Shown in pieces: positions 24,593 to 33,802 of a stretch of 64,000 bases of DNA (its first letter is position 1; every line of letters begins with the position of its first letter). Source of the DNA: Terriglobia bacterium (lineage in GTDB: Bacteria > Acidobacteriota > Terriglobia > Bryobacterales > UBA6623); the NCBI GenBank assembly GCA_009841225.1, contig VXMF01000048.1:222426-286425 (forward strand), in the 5' to 3' direction. The notes under the pieces were generated by a model, which was not told the origin of the DNA, did not search any database, and saw only the letters and a program-made list of their open reading frames with translations. Position numbers and translations under genes: made by a program.

Positions 24593-25900
24593 CTAGCTGG
24601 CCTGCAGTGCGCGGAGCGCCGGGCGAAACGCGGCGATGAACGCGTCTACGTCCTCCGTGGAGATATTGAGCGGCGGGCTGATTCGGATCACGTTTCCGTA
24701 GAGCCCACCCTTGCCGACGAGCAAGCCTCGCTCCCGAGCCTCTTCCATCAGCCGGTCGGTGTGGCGCGTCGCCGGCTCCTTCGTGTTGCGATCACAGACG
24801 AGTTCCAGAGCTTGCATCAACCCGACTCCGCGGACATCGCCGATCAAGGGAAACTCAGCTTGAAGTTCTGCTAACTGTTTCGCGAGATAAGTGCCTACGT
24901 GCGCGGAGTTTGTCAACAGGTCTTGCTCGGCGATGAAGTCGACCACTGCCGCGGCCGCCGCAGTGGTGACCGGGTTTCCGCCAAAGGTTGACAGCGTGAG
25001 GAAGCGCATCGAATCGGCGATTTCGGGGCGGGCCAAAGTGGCACCGATGGGCAGGCCGTTTCCCAAACCCTTGGCCAGCGTAACGACGTCCGGCACCACA
25101 TCGTAGTTCTCGATTCCGAACCACCTGCCGGTCCGGCCGCAGGCAGCCTGCACCTCGTCGCAAACGAAGATCCCGCCATGCTCGCGCACTATGTCCGTCA
25201 CGATCTTGAAATACTCCTTGGGCGGGGTAATGAAGCCGCCGATTCCTTGGATCGGCTCGGCGATGAAGCCCGCCACGCTCCCCGAGGTTGATGTCTCGAT
25301 CAACTCCTTTACATCTGTCGCGCAGGCGATGTCGCAGGACGGATAGGTCTTACCGAACGGACAGCGGTAGCAGTATGCGTTGTGTGCGTGGACGACTCCG
25401 GCGTCCGGCGGCCCAGGCCCCCTCCACACGCTCTGGCCGGTCAGCGCCCGGCCGCTGGAGGTTCTGCCGTGGTAGCTATGACGGAGCGCGACAATCTCCG
25501 TGTTTCCGGTATAGCAGCGGGCGAGCTGGATTGCGGTCTCGTTCGCTTCAGAGCCACTGTTGGTAAAGAAAGACTTGGTCAGTTGCCCGTCGGGTGAGAT
25601 CTTAGCGAGCCTCGCGGCGAGGTTGATCTGCGGTCGGGTAGGGAAGAGCGTCGAGACATGATGCAGACGGTCGACCTGTTGGTGTATCGCCGCGTTGACG
25701 CGGTCGTTCAGATGACCAACGCTGATGGTGACGATGCCGCCGAAGAAGTCGAGGTATTGCTTGCCATCCGAGTCCCAAACGTATTGATCCTTGGCTCGTT
25801 CGATGACCAGCGGGCGGTCAAAGAAATGGAACACCGCCGGGAACAAGTACTGCTTCCCGGCGAGGATCAGTTCGTCGCGGTCGTTGCGATTCGGCGGCAC
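24593..25900 (-). CDS. Class III PLP-dependent aminotransferase, AGXT2-like
   Basis: 435 residues. Fold-type I aminotransferase with PLP lysine in VTLAKGLGNGLPIGA, FFTNSGSEANETAIQLAR, RHSYHGRT and FVCDEVQAACGRTG. The NAYCYRCPFGKTYPSCDIACA cysteine segment is typical of the alanine-glyoxylate transaminase 2 / 3-amino-2-methylpropionate transaminase group. Moves amino groups from an omega- or beta-amino acid to pyruvate or glyoxylate. The start is uncertain: the GTG at 25900 is preferred; the frame is open to a TTG at 25981. Confidence 0.9.
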   Translation of the reverse strand: MPPNRNDRDELILAGKQYLFPAVFHFFDRPLVIERAKDQYVWDSDGKQYLDFFGGIVTISVGHLNDRVNAAIHQQVDRLHHVSTLFPTRPQINLAARLAKISPDGQLTKSFFTNSGSEANETAIQLARCYTGNTEIVALRHSYHGRTSSGRALTGQSVWRGPGPPDAGVVHAHNAYCYRCPFGKTYPSCDIACATDVKELIETSTSGSVAGFIAEPIQGIGGFITPPKEYFKIVTDIVREHGGIFVCDEVQAACGRTGRWFGIENYDVVPDVVTLAKGLGNGLPIGATLARPEIADSMRFLTLSTFGGNPVTTAAAAAVVDFIAEQDLLTNSAHVGTYLAKQLAELQAEFPLIGDVRGVGLMQALELVCDRNTKEPATRHTDRLMEEARERGLLVGKGGLYGNVIRISPPLNISTEDVDAFIAAFRPALRALQAS

Positions 25901-26036
25901 CCTTGCATTGTGCCGTATCGCGCCGGCCTGGGAACGCTCGGATGGGACGGGCGCGACACGGGCGAGCCGAGGGGCAGCCAACCGGGCCGCATTGCCCGCG
26001 CGCGCGGGGCAGCCTGAGTGTTCGGACGCAGAAGGC

Positions 26037-26696
26037 TCAGCGCCCCAAGACCGTTGCCAGCAAGCCGGGCTCGTCGGTAATGATGCCGTCGACGTTGAGT
26101 GCCAAGAGGCGGCGCATTTCGGACTCGCTGTTGACCGTCCAGGCCAGCACCTTGAGATCCTCGTCGTGGACTTCCTCGATGAAGTTGCGCGAGGCGAGCC
26201 GGAACTGCGGGATCACGAAGTCGATCGGGCTGTTGAAGCGGGTCTCTTCGTCTTGGGTGCGGTTGAAGATAAAACCGAGCTGGATGTCGGGCAGCAAGTC
26301 ATGCACCTTGTTCAACATCTTTGTGTGAAAGCCGCTGATCATGGTCTTGCTGATGTCGGCGTGTGCCTGAATCAACTCGATCGCTTGCTCTTCGAAGCCC
26401 GGTTCCTTGAGTTCGATGTCGAGAAAAGCCCGGCCCGAAAAGCGCTTGAGCACTTCTTCGAAGAGGGGAATCTCGTAACCGTCTCCCAAATCACGGAACT
26501 CTGCATACGGAGTCGATGGCACGGAGCGGCGCCCCGAGACCGAGCTATGCACGACGACCAACTTGCCGTCGCCGGACCGGCGCACGTCCAGCTCGACGCC
26601 ATCGGCACCCTGGGAGAGCGCATGCTCGAAGCTCGGCACGGTGTTTTCCTTGTGTCCCTTGGCACCGCGGTGTCCGATGATGGTGGCTTGTTGCAT
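26037..26696 (-). CDS. Glycerophosphodiester phosphodiesterase
   Basis: 219 residues. GDPD TIM barrel with the metal and catalytic motif HRGAKGHKENT (H9, R10, E17), ELDVRRSGDGKLVVVH (E35, D37, H50) and FLDIELKEP. The residue after the catalytic His is Ser rather than the common Asp. It hydrolyses glycerophosphodiesters to glycerol-3-phosphate and an alcohol. No signal peptide, so probably cytoplasmic (UgpQ-like). Divergent from the galactonate dehydratase gene. Confidence 0.9.
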   Translation of the reverse strand: MQQATIIGHRGAKGHKENTVPSFEHALSQGADGVELDVRRSGDGKLVVVHSSVSGRRSVPSTPYAEFRDLGDGYEIPLFEEVLKRFSGRAFLDIELKEPGFEEQAIELIQAHADISKTMISGFHTKMLNKVHDLLPDIQLGFIFNRTQDEETRFNSPIDFVIPQFRLASRNFIEEVHDEDLKVLAWTVNSESEMRRLLALNVDGIITDEPGLLATVLGR

Positions 26697-26947
26697 GAGC
26701 TTGCTTCCTGGGATTCTGCCAGCCGCAAGGCGCGGCTGCGCTGCGGCGACCGGTTAGAGAGAAATGCGAGGGCAGGCGTGCCCAGATGGCCGACAGCGGA
26801 AGAGCATCACAGAAGAAGGTATTATACCCCCGCTTGTGCAACTCGACCCCAGAGCGGAAAAGAATTTCCCGCGGAGCGGCGGTGAGCGCCGCTAGGCAAG
26901 CTTGGGCCGATGGAAATGTCAGGTCGAATCGGCTAGAGTAACTGCCA

Positions 26948-28165
26948 ATGGCAGACCACCTCCAACGCCGATCTGTATTGCAAGGTGCAGCAGCGGGCAT
27001 CGCTGCGGGCGCAGCTCTGGCACAGTCCGGATCTGCCGCGCCGGTCCCGTTCTCCGACGGACTCAAGATCACCAAACTGGAAACGTTCTTGGTCAAGCCG
27101 CGCTGGCTGTTTCTGAAGATGCACACCGATGCCGGCCTGGTCGGTCTAGGCGAGCCCATAGTGGAGGGCCGGGCGAAGACCTGTGCCGAGGCCATTCGCG
27201 AGATGGAGCCGTACCTGCTGGGCAAGGACCCGCGGCGGGTGCAGCATCACTGGCAGGCCCTTTATCGACACGCGTTCTATCGCGGCGGCCCGGTGCTGAC
27301 CAGCGCGCTGAGCGGCATCGAGCAGGCGATGTGGGACATCGCCGGGCAGGCTGCCGGGTTGCCGGTGTACGCCATGTTGGGAGGTCCGACTCGGGACAGG
27401 GTGCGCCTGTACAAGGGCGGCACATCGCCGGACACGATCCGGGACGACATGGCACAGGGCTTCACCGCGTTCAAGGTCGGGCCGTACAAGGAGCGCCCGG
27501 CCCGGATTGTCGAGAACAGAGCCTTCGTTGACAAGGTGGCCGAGTCGTTTCGAGCGTTGCGAGAGGCCGGCGGGGACGAGGTGGATATCGGGATCGATTT
27601 CCACGGCGCGATCAGTCCGCAGACAGCGAAACTGCTCATCAAGGCCCTAGAGCCATACCAGCCAATGTTCATCGAGGAGCCGGTCAACTGCCAGAACCAC
27701 GACATCATGGCGGAGATCGCTCACGGCACGCATCTCCCTATCGCGACTGGCGAACGCGTCTTCACCAAGTGGGGATTTCGCGAGGTGCTGGAGAGAGGCG
27801 CAGCCTCCATTCTTCAACCGGACCTGTCGCACTGCGGCGGCATCATGGAGGCTCGGCTGATCGCCGGGATGGCGGAGTCGTACTACGCGGCAATGGCGCC
27901 GCACAATCCCTTGGGGCCGATCGCCACGGCTGTTTGCGTTCACCTAGACGCGTCGATCCCCAATTTCATGTGCCAAGAGTTCCGCTCGCTTGGGGAGGGG
28001 TACTTCAAGGAGCCGCTGCGATTCGACGCCGGCTATGTGCCGCTGCCGACCAAGCCGGGCTTAGGAGTCGAGATCGACGACGAGGCGATCGCGGACAAGA
28101 TCGACCACGATTGGACGAACCCCATGCCGTACGATGCGTTCGACGGCTCTGTCGTGGACTGGTAG
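26948..28165 (+). CDS. dgoD: Galactonate dehydratase-like enolase-superfamily enzyme with Tat signal
   Basis: 405 residues. Starts with a twin-arginine signal (LQRRSVLQGAAAGIAAGAALA). The barrel has K176 (AFKVGP), metal ligands D217 (IDFHG), E243/E244 (FIEEP) and E269 (TGER), plus H219 and H319 (APHNPLGP), the acid-base pattern of D-galactonate dehydratase. It dehydrates an aldonic acid to its 2-keto-3-deoxy form. Export by Tat is unusual for DgoD, which is cytoplasmic in E. coli. The neighbouring aldose epimerase and TonB-type receptor support acid-sugar use. The assignment to galactonate rather than a related sugar acid is by motif only. Confidence 0.85.
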   Translation: MADHLQRRSVLQGAAAGIAAGAALAQSGSAAPVPFSDGLKITKLETFLVKPRWLFLKMHTDAGLVGLGEPIVEGRAKTCAEAIREMEPYLLGKDPRRVQHHWQALYRHAFYRGGPVLTSALSGIEQAMWDIAGQAAGLPVYAMLGGPTRDRVRLYKGGTSPDTIRDDMAQGFTAFKVGPYKERPARIVENRAFVDKVAESFRALREAGGDEVDIGIDFHGAISPQTAKLLIKALEPYQPMFIEEPVNCQNHDIMAEIAHGTHLPIATGERVFTKWGFREVLERGAASILQPDLSHCGGIMEARLIAGMAESYYAAMAPHNPLGPIATAVCVHLDASIPNFMCQEFRSLGEGYFKEPLRFDAGYVPLPTKPGLGVEIDDEAIADKIDHDWTNPMPYDAFDGSVVDW

Positions 28166-28327
28166 GCCGGACCGGTCCTGCAGGCCGGGCCGCTTCGCGC
28201 AGCAGGAGACCGACGAAGGGGAATAGTGGCCGGATTTCAGACTAGGGGCTTGCCTGGCAGGCGATTCATCGGATAACGTTAGTGTAGACGAGCGCTGGCC
28301 AAACCGGCACATTGGTTGACATAATCT

Positions 28328-28735
28328 ATGTTATCGGAAATTATATTCCGGCGATTCGCGGCGGTCGGGGCCCTGATGCTAGCGCTTTCGGCTCTCGCCT
28401 CCGCCGAAGCGATCCGCGGCACCTTGGTTCCCCCAGCCGATGGCGAGAAGCTGCAGCTGGCTCTCGCGGGCGGCGGCACGGTGGATCTGGAGTTGTTGGA
28501 CGAGGGCCTCGAGCTCACCATGCGCGACCCGCAGCTGGCGAAGCGACTGTGGGAGCTGCGCGGCGAACACCAGGACGGCGGCCGATTTGCCGTGGAAAAG
28601 ATTTTCACTGTCAAGGACGGCGAGTTGCATCGAGTGACATACTACTGCGAAATCTGCCATATCACGACGCACGAGCCCGGACTGTGCATGTGCTGCCAAG
28701 GCGACACGGACTTGCGCGAGCTTCTCGGCGAATAG
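28328..28735 (+). CDS. Small secreted protein with CEIC/CMCC metal-binding-like motif
   Basis: 135 residues with an N-terminal signal peptide (AVGALMLALSALASA). The last 40 residues hold YYCEICHITTHEPGLCMCCQGD, five Cys and two His in a compact pattern that looks like a metal or Fe-S site. Family not recognised. Lies between the galactonate dehydratase and aldose epimerase genes in the same direction. TTGACA at 28316-28321 overlaps the start region, so an internal start at 28376 cannot be ruled out, but it would shorten the signal peptide. Confidence 0.7.
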   Translation: MLSEIIFRRFAAVGALMLALSALASAEAIRGTLVPPADGEKLQLALAGGGTVDLELLDEGLELTMRDPQLAKRLWELRGEHQDGGRFAVEKIFTVKDGELHRVTYYCEICHITTHEPGLCMCCQGDTDLRELLGE

Positions 28736-28770
28736 CGTGAGCGAGCCTGCGGTATTCTGGTCAACCGCTT

Positions 28771-29787
28771 ATGTGCGCTGCATCCTCGGAGACCTACTCT
28801 GCCGAACCCAGTGTTTCTGACGGTGTCGAGATTGTCCGCCTGAACGGACCGGGCGGTGTCGTTGTCTCGGTCGCGCCGAAGATTGGCAACAACGCCTACG
28901 AATTCATCGTCAATGGCAAGAACGCGTTTTGGTTCCCCTTCAACTCGGTCACAGAGTTCGCGGCCGCTCCTGAATTGTGCGGCAATCCGCTGCTCGCACC
29001 GTGGGCGAACCGCCTCGACGAGCACGCGTTTTACGCCGCCGGCGTGCGCTATGAGCTAAGCCGCGGCATCGGCAACTACCTAACGGACCCGGCCGGGCAA
29101 CCGATCCATGGGCTGCTTCTCTATTCGAGCGCGTGGGAAGTTGTAGCGGTTGGATCCGAGCCCGACTCGGCGTGGGTGACAAGCCGCTTGGAATTCGGCC
29201 GATTCCCTGCCCTGGTGGCGCAGTTCCCGTTCGCCCACAGCATCGCAGTGACATACACGCTCGCAGGAACGAGCCTCGAGGTGCGGACCGAAATCGAGAA
29301 CCAAGCCGCCGAGCCTATGCCTGTCTCGGTCGGGTACCATCCATACTTCCAGCTGCACGACAGCCCGCGCGACGATTGGAGCGTCCGTCTTGCGGCAGCC
29401 AGCCTGTGGGAATTGAACGAGCGGTTTACGCCGACTGGTGCGACCTCCCCTGTCACGGACACGTTTCCGCGTGCTGAAGACCTACCCCTGCGCGGCGAGT
29501 TCCTTGACCATGTGTTCGGTGATTTGAAGGTTGATTCGGACCGTTTTGCGCGATTCAGCGTTCGCGGCGCGGGAGAGAGCTTGACAGTAGCGTACGGCGA
29601 CGGATATCCGGTCGCCGTCGTCTATGCGCCGAGCGGCGAAGGGCAACAATTCCTGTGCTTCGAGCCGATGTCCGGCATCACGAACGCATTCAATCTGGCA
29701 CAGCGCGGGTCGTATCCTCAGCTTCCGTTCGTCCAGCCTGGCGACGCTTGGACGGGAACTTACAGGATTACGGTGCAGGGGTTCTGA
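28771..29787 (+). CDS. Aldose 1-epimerase family protein
   Basis: 338 residues of the GalM beta-sandwich fold. Visible: LLAPWANRL near the N-terminus (substrate-binding Arg), VGYHPYF with the catalytic His, and FEPMSGITNAFN with the catalytic Glu. Interconverts alpha and beta anomers of aldoses. It has no signal peptide, so it is cytoplasmic, and follows the small secreted protein gene by 35 nt, probably in the same transcript as dgoD. Confidence 0.9.
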   Translation: MCAASSETYSAEPSVSDGVEIVRLNGPGGVVVSVAPKIGNNAYEFIVNGKNAFWFPFNSVTEFAAAPELCGNPLLAPWANRLDEHAFYAAGVRYELSRGIGNYLTDPAGQPIHGLLLYSSAWEVVAVGSEPDSAWVTSRLEFGRFPALVAQFPFAHSIAVTYTLAGTSLEVRTEIENQAAEPMPVSVGYHPYFQLHDSPRDDWSVRLAAASLWELNERFTPTGATSPVTDTFPRAEDLPLRGEFLDHVFGDLKVDSDRFARFSVRGAGESLTVAYGDGYPVAVVYAPSGEGQQFLCFEPMSGITNAFNLAQRGSYPQLPFVQPGDAWTGTYRITVQGF

Positions 29788-29870
29788 CCCACGCGATGGT
29801 GTCCTGCCGGCGCGGCGGCCCCGACGCTCGAGCCAAGGCAGTGGCGCACCGCTGTCGCGAGTGAATCGGG

Positions 29871-32800
29871 TCAGAAGACGATCTTGGTCAGCATCTGGAA
29901 CGTTCTGGGAAAGCCTCGCGTTCCGGGAATGCTGCCGAACGTATCGGATCCGTAGATCGTTCGTGGCCCGCGCCAATTGACTTGATTCAAGAGGTTTATG
30001 AACTCAAACCTCAGAGATAAGTTCACGTTCTCGCGAATCGCTATGCCCTTCTCCAGCGATACGTCCCAGTTAACCAGCGCCGGACTGCGGACGGCGTCGG
30101 TCGTGTGCGGCGCTTGGCTCAGTTGCAGGCCGTCCGTCGGCACCACGGCATTCGCGGTCACGTATTGGTTCGGATCGCTGGCCGGATTTCCTCCGCCCCC
30201 GACTTGGACGTTCTGGGGGCGCTGGTGGCTGAAGCCGTAGGCGCTCAACGGATTCTCGTTCTGCGTGATAACAAGTGGAAAGCCGCTGCGAAAGATCGTG
30301 GCCGTGGAGACTGACCAACCGGACAGCAATTTGGAGTCCCCCCTTGTCTGGTACATGAAGTTCAAGTTCACGAGGTGCGGCGCATGCAGCCTCGATAGCG
30401 AGTAGTCGGACTCCAATAGCGGGCACTTGCCCACCGCACACCCGTCCGGTGTGTTGTAGACCGTGCGGGTCAGGCTCTCCAGCAAAGTGTTCGCCTCGTA
30501 GATGTTGTCGCGGTGCCTTGTGTGCGTGTAGTTCAGGCGCGCGCCCCAGGCTCGCGCGAAGCGCCGTTCCAATTCGAATCGAAGCCCGTGGTACATCGAC
30601 TTGCCCGCGCTCACGTGACGGGCGTAGACGTTGCGGAAGTGCGGGAATGGCCGCAGCAGCTGGCCTAGCGGCAGAGTCTCCCCTTCTGAAAACGATCCAA
30701 AGCGGTTGTCGCCAAAGAAGGGATTCGCGCGGCGCTCGTTAAGCTGGCCGCCCAGCGAAAGGGCGTCGTCTGCGAGCTGGTTGATATTCACAACCGAGTT
30801 GAAGGTTCCGCCGATCGGCAGGTTGGTCCCCTGACTGCCGACATAGCCGACCTTTAGAGCCACCCCTCGGCCGATGTCCCGCTGCAGGTCCAATGACCAT
30901 TTCTTGATGTATGGAGAATCGCGATACTGGTCGTTGAAGTAGACATCGCCCCCAATGTTCTGCAGGCGCCCATTCGCATTCCCCACCGGATCGAGAATGC
31001 CGTGGGGGAACGGATTCGAGGCCGTCGACTCACCCGGCGTGATGCCGTCTACGCTGGCCTCGACGTTGGTCACGGCCGTGTATCCGTATGTGCCGGTCTC
31101 TGAAGCACCGGTGCCGGCAGGAATCGCATATGGCGCCCAGAACACGGCGAAGCCGCCCCGGATGACTGTGGAGGCGTTCACGGAGTAGGCGAATCCCGCT
31201 CGCGGGCCGAATTTCGCCGCTGGTGGGTTCCATTGATGGGTTGGATTGCCGTCCAGGCCGGCATACATGAGCCCGCCCCTCAAGGGAAAGCCGGGCAGCC
31301 TGCCCTCCAGCTCGGGTGGGAGGTTGACCTGCAGTGGGAAGGGGCTCTGACGGTCCCATCCGACTGCGAAGTCATTCGAGTCTTCTTGAAGGCCTGTTTC
31401 GTGTTCGACCCGGAGCCCGAGGTTGAGCACCAGATCCGGCGAAATCCTCCAGTCATCTTGGAAGAACCCGCCGAAGTAATCGAGAAACAAGTCCGCCGGC
31501 ACGGCCAGGGTGGCGGAGCCGCCGTCGGGAATTCCCAGCAGCAGGTCCGCCAGCGCGCTGCCCGAACCTGTCGCAGGCCTCGTCGGATCGGGGCCTTGGG
31601 TGAACTTCTTGGCAAACCTGAGCACCATTCCGTTGCCGAAGTTGGCGGTGTGCAGCCCGAGCCTGCGCCACTGCCCGCCCCACTTCAGCGTGTGATTGCC
31701 TACGAACTGACCGTATGTCCCGCTGATCTCGCGCGATAGCCACTGCACATCGTCGTTGCTATTCCCTCCTAAGGCATTGCCGTTGTTGCCGAAGTCCGCC
31801 ACGAAGATCTTGGGGAACTGTCCCTCGTAACCTTCCTGTGCGTAGAGTTTGTCCAAAAAACCACCCCGAATCCCCAGCTGGGCACCAAACTGGTCCTTGC
31901 CGAACGCTGGGTTGCTCCAAGAGTCGTTGAAGTATGTCTGTCCGTAGCGCGCAGTGAACACCGAGTTGGCAGTAGGCAGGACCGTGGCGTTGATCGCGAC
32001 GGCATGCACGTCCCTGCCGAGCGTCGACGAATCGATCCCAAAGATGGGGCGCGTATCGGAGTTCAACAGATCTTGGTAATGTCCGAAGAGTGGTTCTGTG
32101 GACTGGTAGTGCAGATATGTTCCGGACAGATGCCAGCGATCATTGAAGGCATGGCTCAGGTTTCCTGTGGTCTGGATGGCCCGCACCACCTGGATTCCCG
32201 ATGTCGAGATCTGCCCGCCCGGCCCCAGCGTAGCTAGGAAGTCCGTCAGCGCCGTTCCGGCGGCGTCTCGAGAACTTGCCGGGATTCGGCCGTTAGCGAA
32301 GGCCGGCCTTCGACCGTCCGCGGTGAGGCCGAACGGATCGTAGATTGCGTTCCTGCTCTGCGAGAAATCGCCGGACGCCTCTGCAGGTGTTGGCACGGTG
32401 ACGGTGGTGTTGCCGATTGCGTGGTCGGAATACCCTTCGGCCGCGATCCAGAAAAACGTCCGTCCGGCAGAGACTGGGCCGCCGAAAGAGCCTCCGAAGA
32501 GGTTGTACGGAGCGTCCTCCAGATCCTGCTGGCGCAGCAGCCCGCGGTCGAAGTCCTGCTGCTGGAAGTAGGCCAGCTTTCTCCAGAAGGTGTTCAGCTG
32601 TCCGGGACGGAACTGATACAAGGCGCTACCGGCCCAATCGTTGGTGCCCCGCCTATGGATCGTATTGAAGACGCCCCCGCCAGTGCGGCCCATCTCTGCG
32701 TCGTACGTGTTGGTCTGCACCTTCATCTCTTCGACGGCTTCGAAGACCGGAATGATCACCGAGCGGTTGCGCAAGTCAGTCATCGAAACGCCGTCGATGG

Positions 32801-33560
32801 TGTAGTTGTTGCCTCTCAGAGGCCCGCCGCCGAGAGATAGCAGCGACGAGTTGGTCTGGTCGGATTGCTTGACCCAGACCGGGTTTCCTGTGTGCACCAC
32901 GTTGGGCGTCGTGACGGCAAGGATGAACACGTTGCGGCCCGGAGAGGGCAGGACTTCGATCTGCTTGCGGTCGATCGTCGAGGCAACTGACGCAGTGCCG
33001 TTCTCGATGAGGGGTGTTTCCGCAGTGACCGTGATGGTTTCCTCGACCCCGCCAACGTTCAACGTGATATCCGAGACCAGGAATGTGGAGATTCCGATCG
33101 TCAGCCCCTCCGCGACGAAGCCACTAAAGCCTTCGAGGTCTGCGCGCAGCGTGTAGACGCCGGGCTGGACGTTCGCGAAAGAATACTCTCCGGCCGTGTT
33201 GGAAGCAGTCGACCGGGCAACGCCGGTCTCATCATTCACCAAAGACAGTTCCGCGCCGGGGATGAGTCCACCGTTCGCGTCCTGGACGATACCGCGCACG
33301 CCGCCTTGGAACGTCTGCGCGGAAGCCTTGGGGAACCACAGCAGGCTCGCTAGGAGGCAGGCACACGACAAAGCGGCCCGCAAAGTGTTGTTCGGCAGTC
33401 CCGCACGATGAGCAAGCCGCGGCGTGGTTTCAACGCCTACAAGCCTGCCTGGGAACGAGCCAGAATCTGGATTCGAAGCCGCACGCTGAGGGGTTGCATT
33501 TCGTTTCAGCACGTGCAAGGCGCTATTCGCGACACTTCTGGCCATTCGATCTATGCTCAT
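29871..33560 (-). CDS. TonB-dependent receptor, Oar-like, with carboxypeptidase regulatory domain
   Basis: 1,229 residues. After a signal peptide (LRAALSCACLLASLLWFPKASA) comes a carboxypeptidase regulatory-like beta-sandwich (GGVRGIVQDANGGLIPGAELSLVND ... YTLRADLEGF), a plug domain (GNNYTIDGVSMTDLRNR, GTNDWAGSALYQFRPGQLN) and a large beta-barrel ending in NQVNWRGPRTIYGS and a C-terminal Phe. This layout is the Oar/SusC-like family common in Acidobacteriota. It sits in the outer membrane and imports a bulky ligand, probably a polysaccharide or sugar derivative. The start at 33560 is not certain because the frame is open to 33683 and the signal peptide starts far inside. It converges with the aldose epimerase gene. 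Confidence 0.9.
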   Translation of the reverse strand: MSIDRMARSVANSALHVLKRNATPQRAASNPDSGSFPGRLVGVETTPRLAHRAGLPNNTLRAALSCACLLASLLWFPKASAQTFQGGVRGIVQDANGGLIPGAELSLVNDETGVARSTASNTAGEYSFANVQPGVYTLRADLEGFSGFVAEGLTIGISTFLVSDITLNVGGVEETITVTAETPLIENGTASVASTIDRKQIEVLPSPGRNVFILAVTTPNVVHTGNPVWVKQSDQTNSSLLSLGGGPLRGNNYTIDGVSMTDLRNRSVIIPVFEAVEEMKVQTNTYDAEMGRTGGGVFNTIHRRGTNDWAGSALYQFRPGQLNTFWRKLAYFQQQDFDRGLLRQQDLEDAPYNLFGGSFGGPVSAGRTFFWIAAEGYSDHAIGNTTVTVPTPAEASGDFSQSRNAIYDPFGLTADGRRPAFANGRIPASSRDAAGTALTDFLATLGPGGQISTSGIQVVRAIQTTGNLSHAFNDRWHLSGTYLHYQSTEPLFGHYQDLLNSDTRPIFGIDSSTLGRDVHAVAINATVLPTANSVFTARYGQTYFNDSWSNPAFGKDQFGAQLGIRGGFLDKLYAQEGYEGQFPKIFVADFGNNGNALGGNSNDDVQWLSREISGTYGQFVGNHTLKWGGQWRRLGLHTANFGNGMVLRFAKKFTQGPDPTRPATGSGSALADLLLGIPDGGSATLAVPADLFLDYFGGFFQDDWRISPDLVLNLGLRVEHETGLQEDSNDFAVGWDRQSPFPLQVNLPPELEGRLPGFPLRGGLMYAGLDGNPTHQWNPPAAKFGPRAGFAYSVNASTVIRGGFAVFWAPYAIPAGTGASETGTYGYTAVTNVEASVDGITPGESTASNPFPHGILDPVGNANGRLQNIGGDVYFNDQYRDSPYIKKWSLDLQRDIGRGVALKVGYVGSQGTNLPIGGTFNSVVNINQLADDALSLGGQLNERRANPFFGDNRFGSFSEGETLPLGQLLRPFPHFRNVYARHVSAGKSMYHGLRFELERRFARAWGARLNYTHTRHRDNIYEANTLLESLTRTVYNTPDGCAVGKCPLLESDYSLSRLHAPHLVNLNFMYQTRGDSKLLSGWSVSTATIFRSGFPLVITQNENPLSAYGFSHQRPQNVQVGGGGNPASDPNQYVTANAVVPTDGLQLSQAPHTTDAVRSPALVNWDVSLEKGIAIRENVNLSLRFEFINLLNQVNWRGPRTIYGSDTFGSIPGTRGFPRTFQMLTKIVF

Positions 33561-33802
33561 CGCCCAGTCTACAGGGGCGTACGCGGGCGAACCGGTGGGG
33601 GCCTTTGGGCAAGGCGTCGGGCTCCTGTTCCTTGCCGTCGCGTCGGCGGCGAGACCGTTGGACGAAGCCTGCCCCGGCCTCACGGGAGACGCCGGCTAGG
33701 TTTGCCGTGCCGCCCTGACCGCAAGCGATTTCGCTGAATCGAGACCGGCGCTAGGAGAGGCGTGAGCTCGGCGGAGTTCCCTCCTGCCCTGACCTGGTGT
33801 TC

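Noticed and set aside
29783..29877. TTCTGACCC/GGGTCAGAA inverted repeat between convergent genes
   Set aside because: The arms are mostly the two stop regions (both genes end in TTC TGA), and the spacer of about 77 nt is too long for a terminator.
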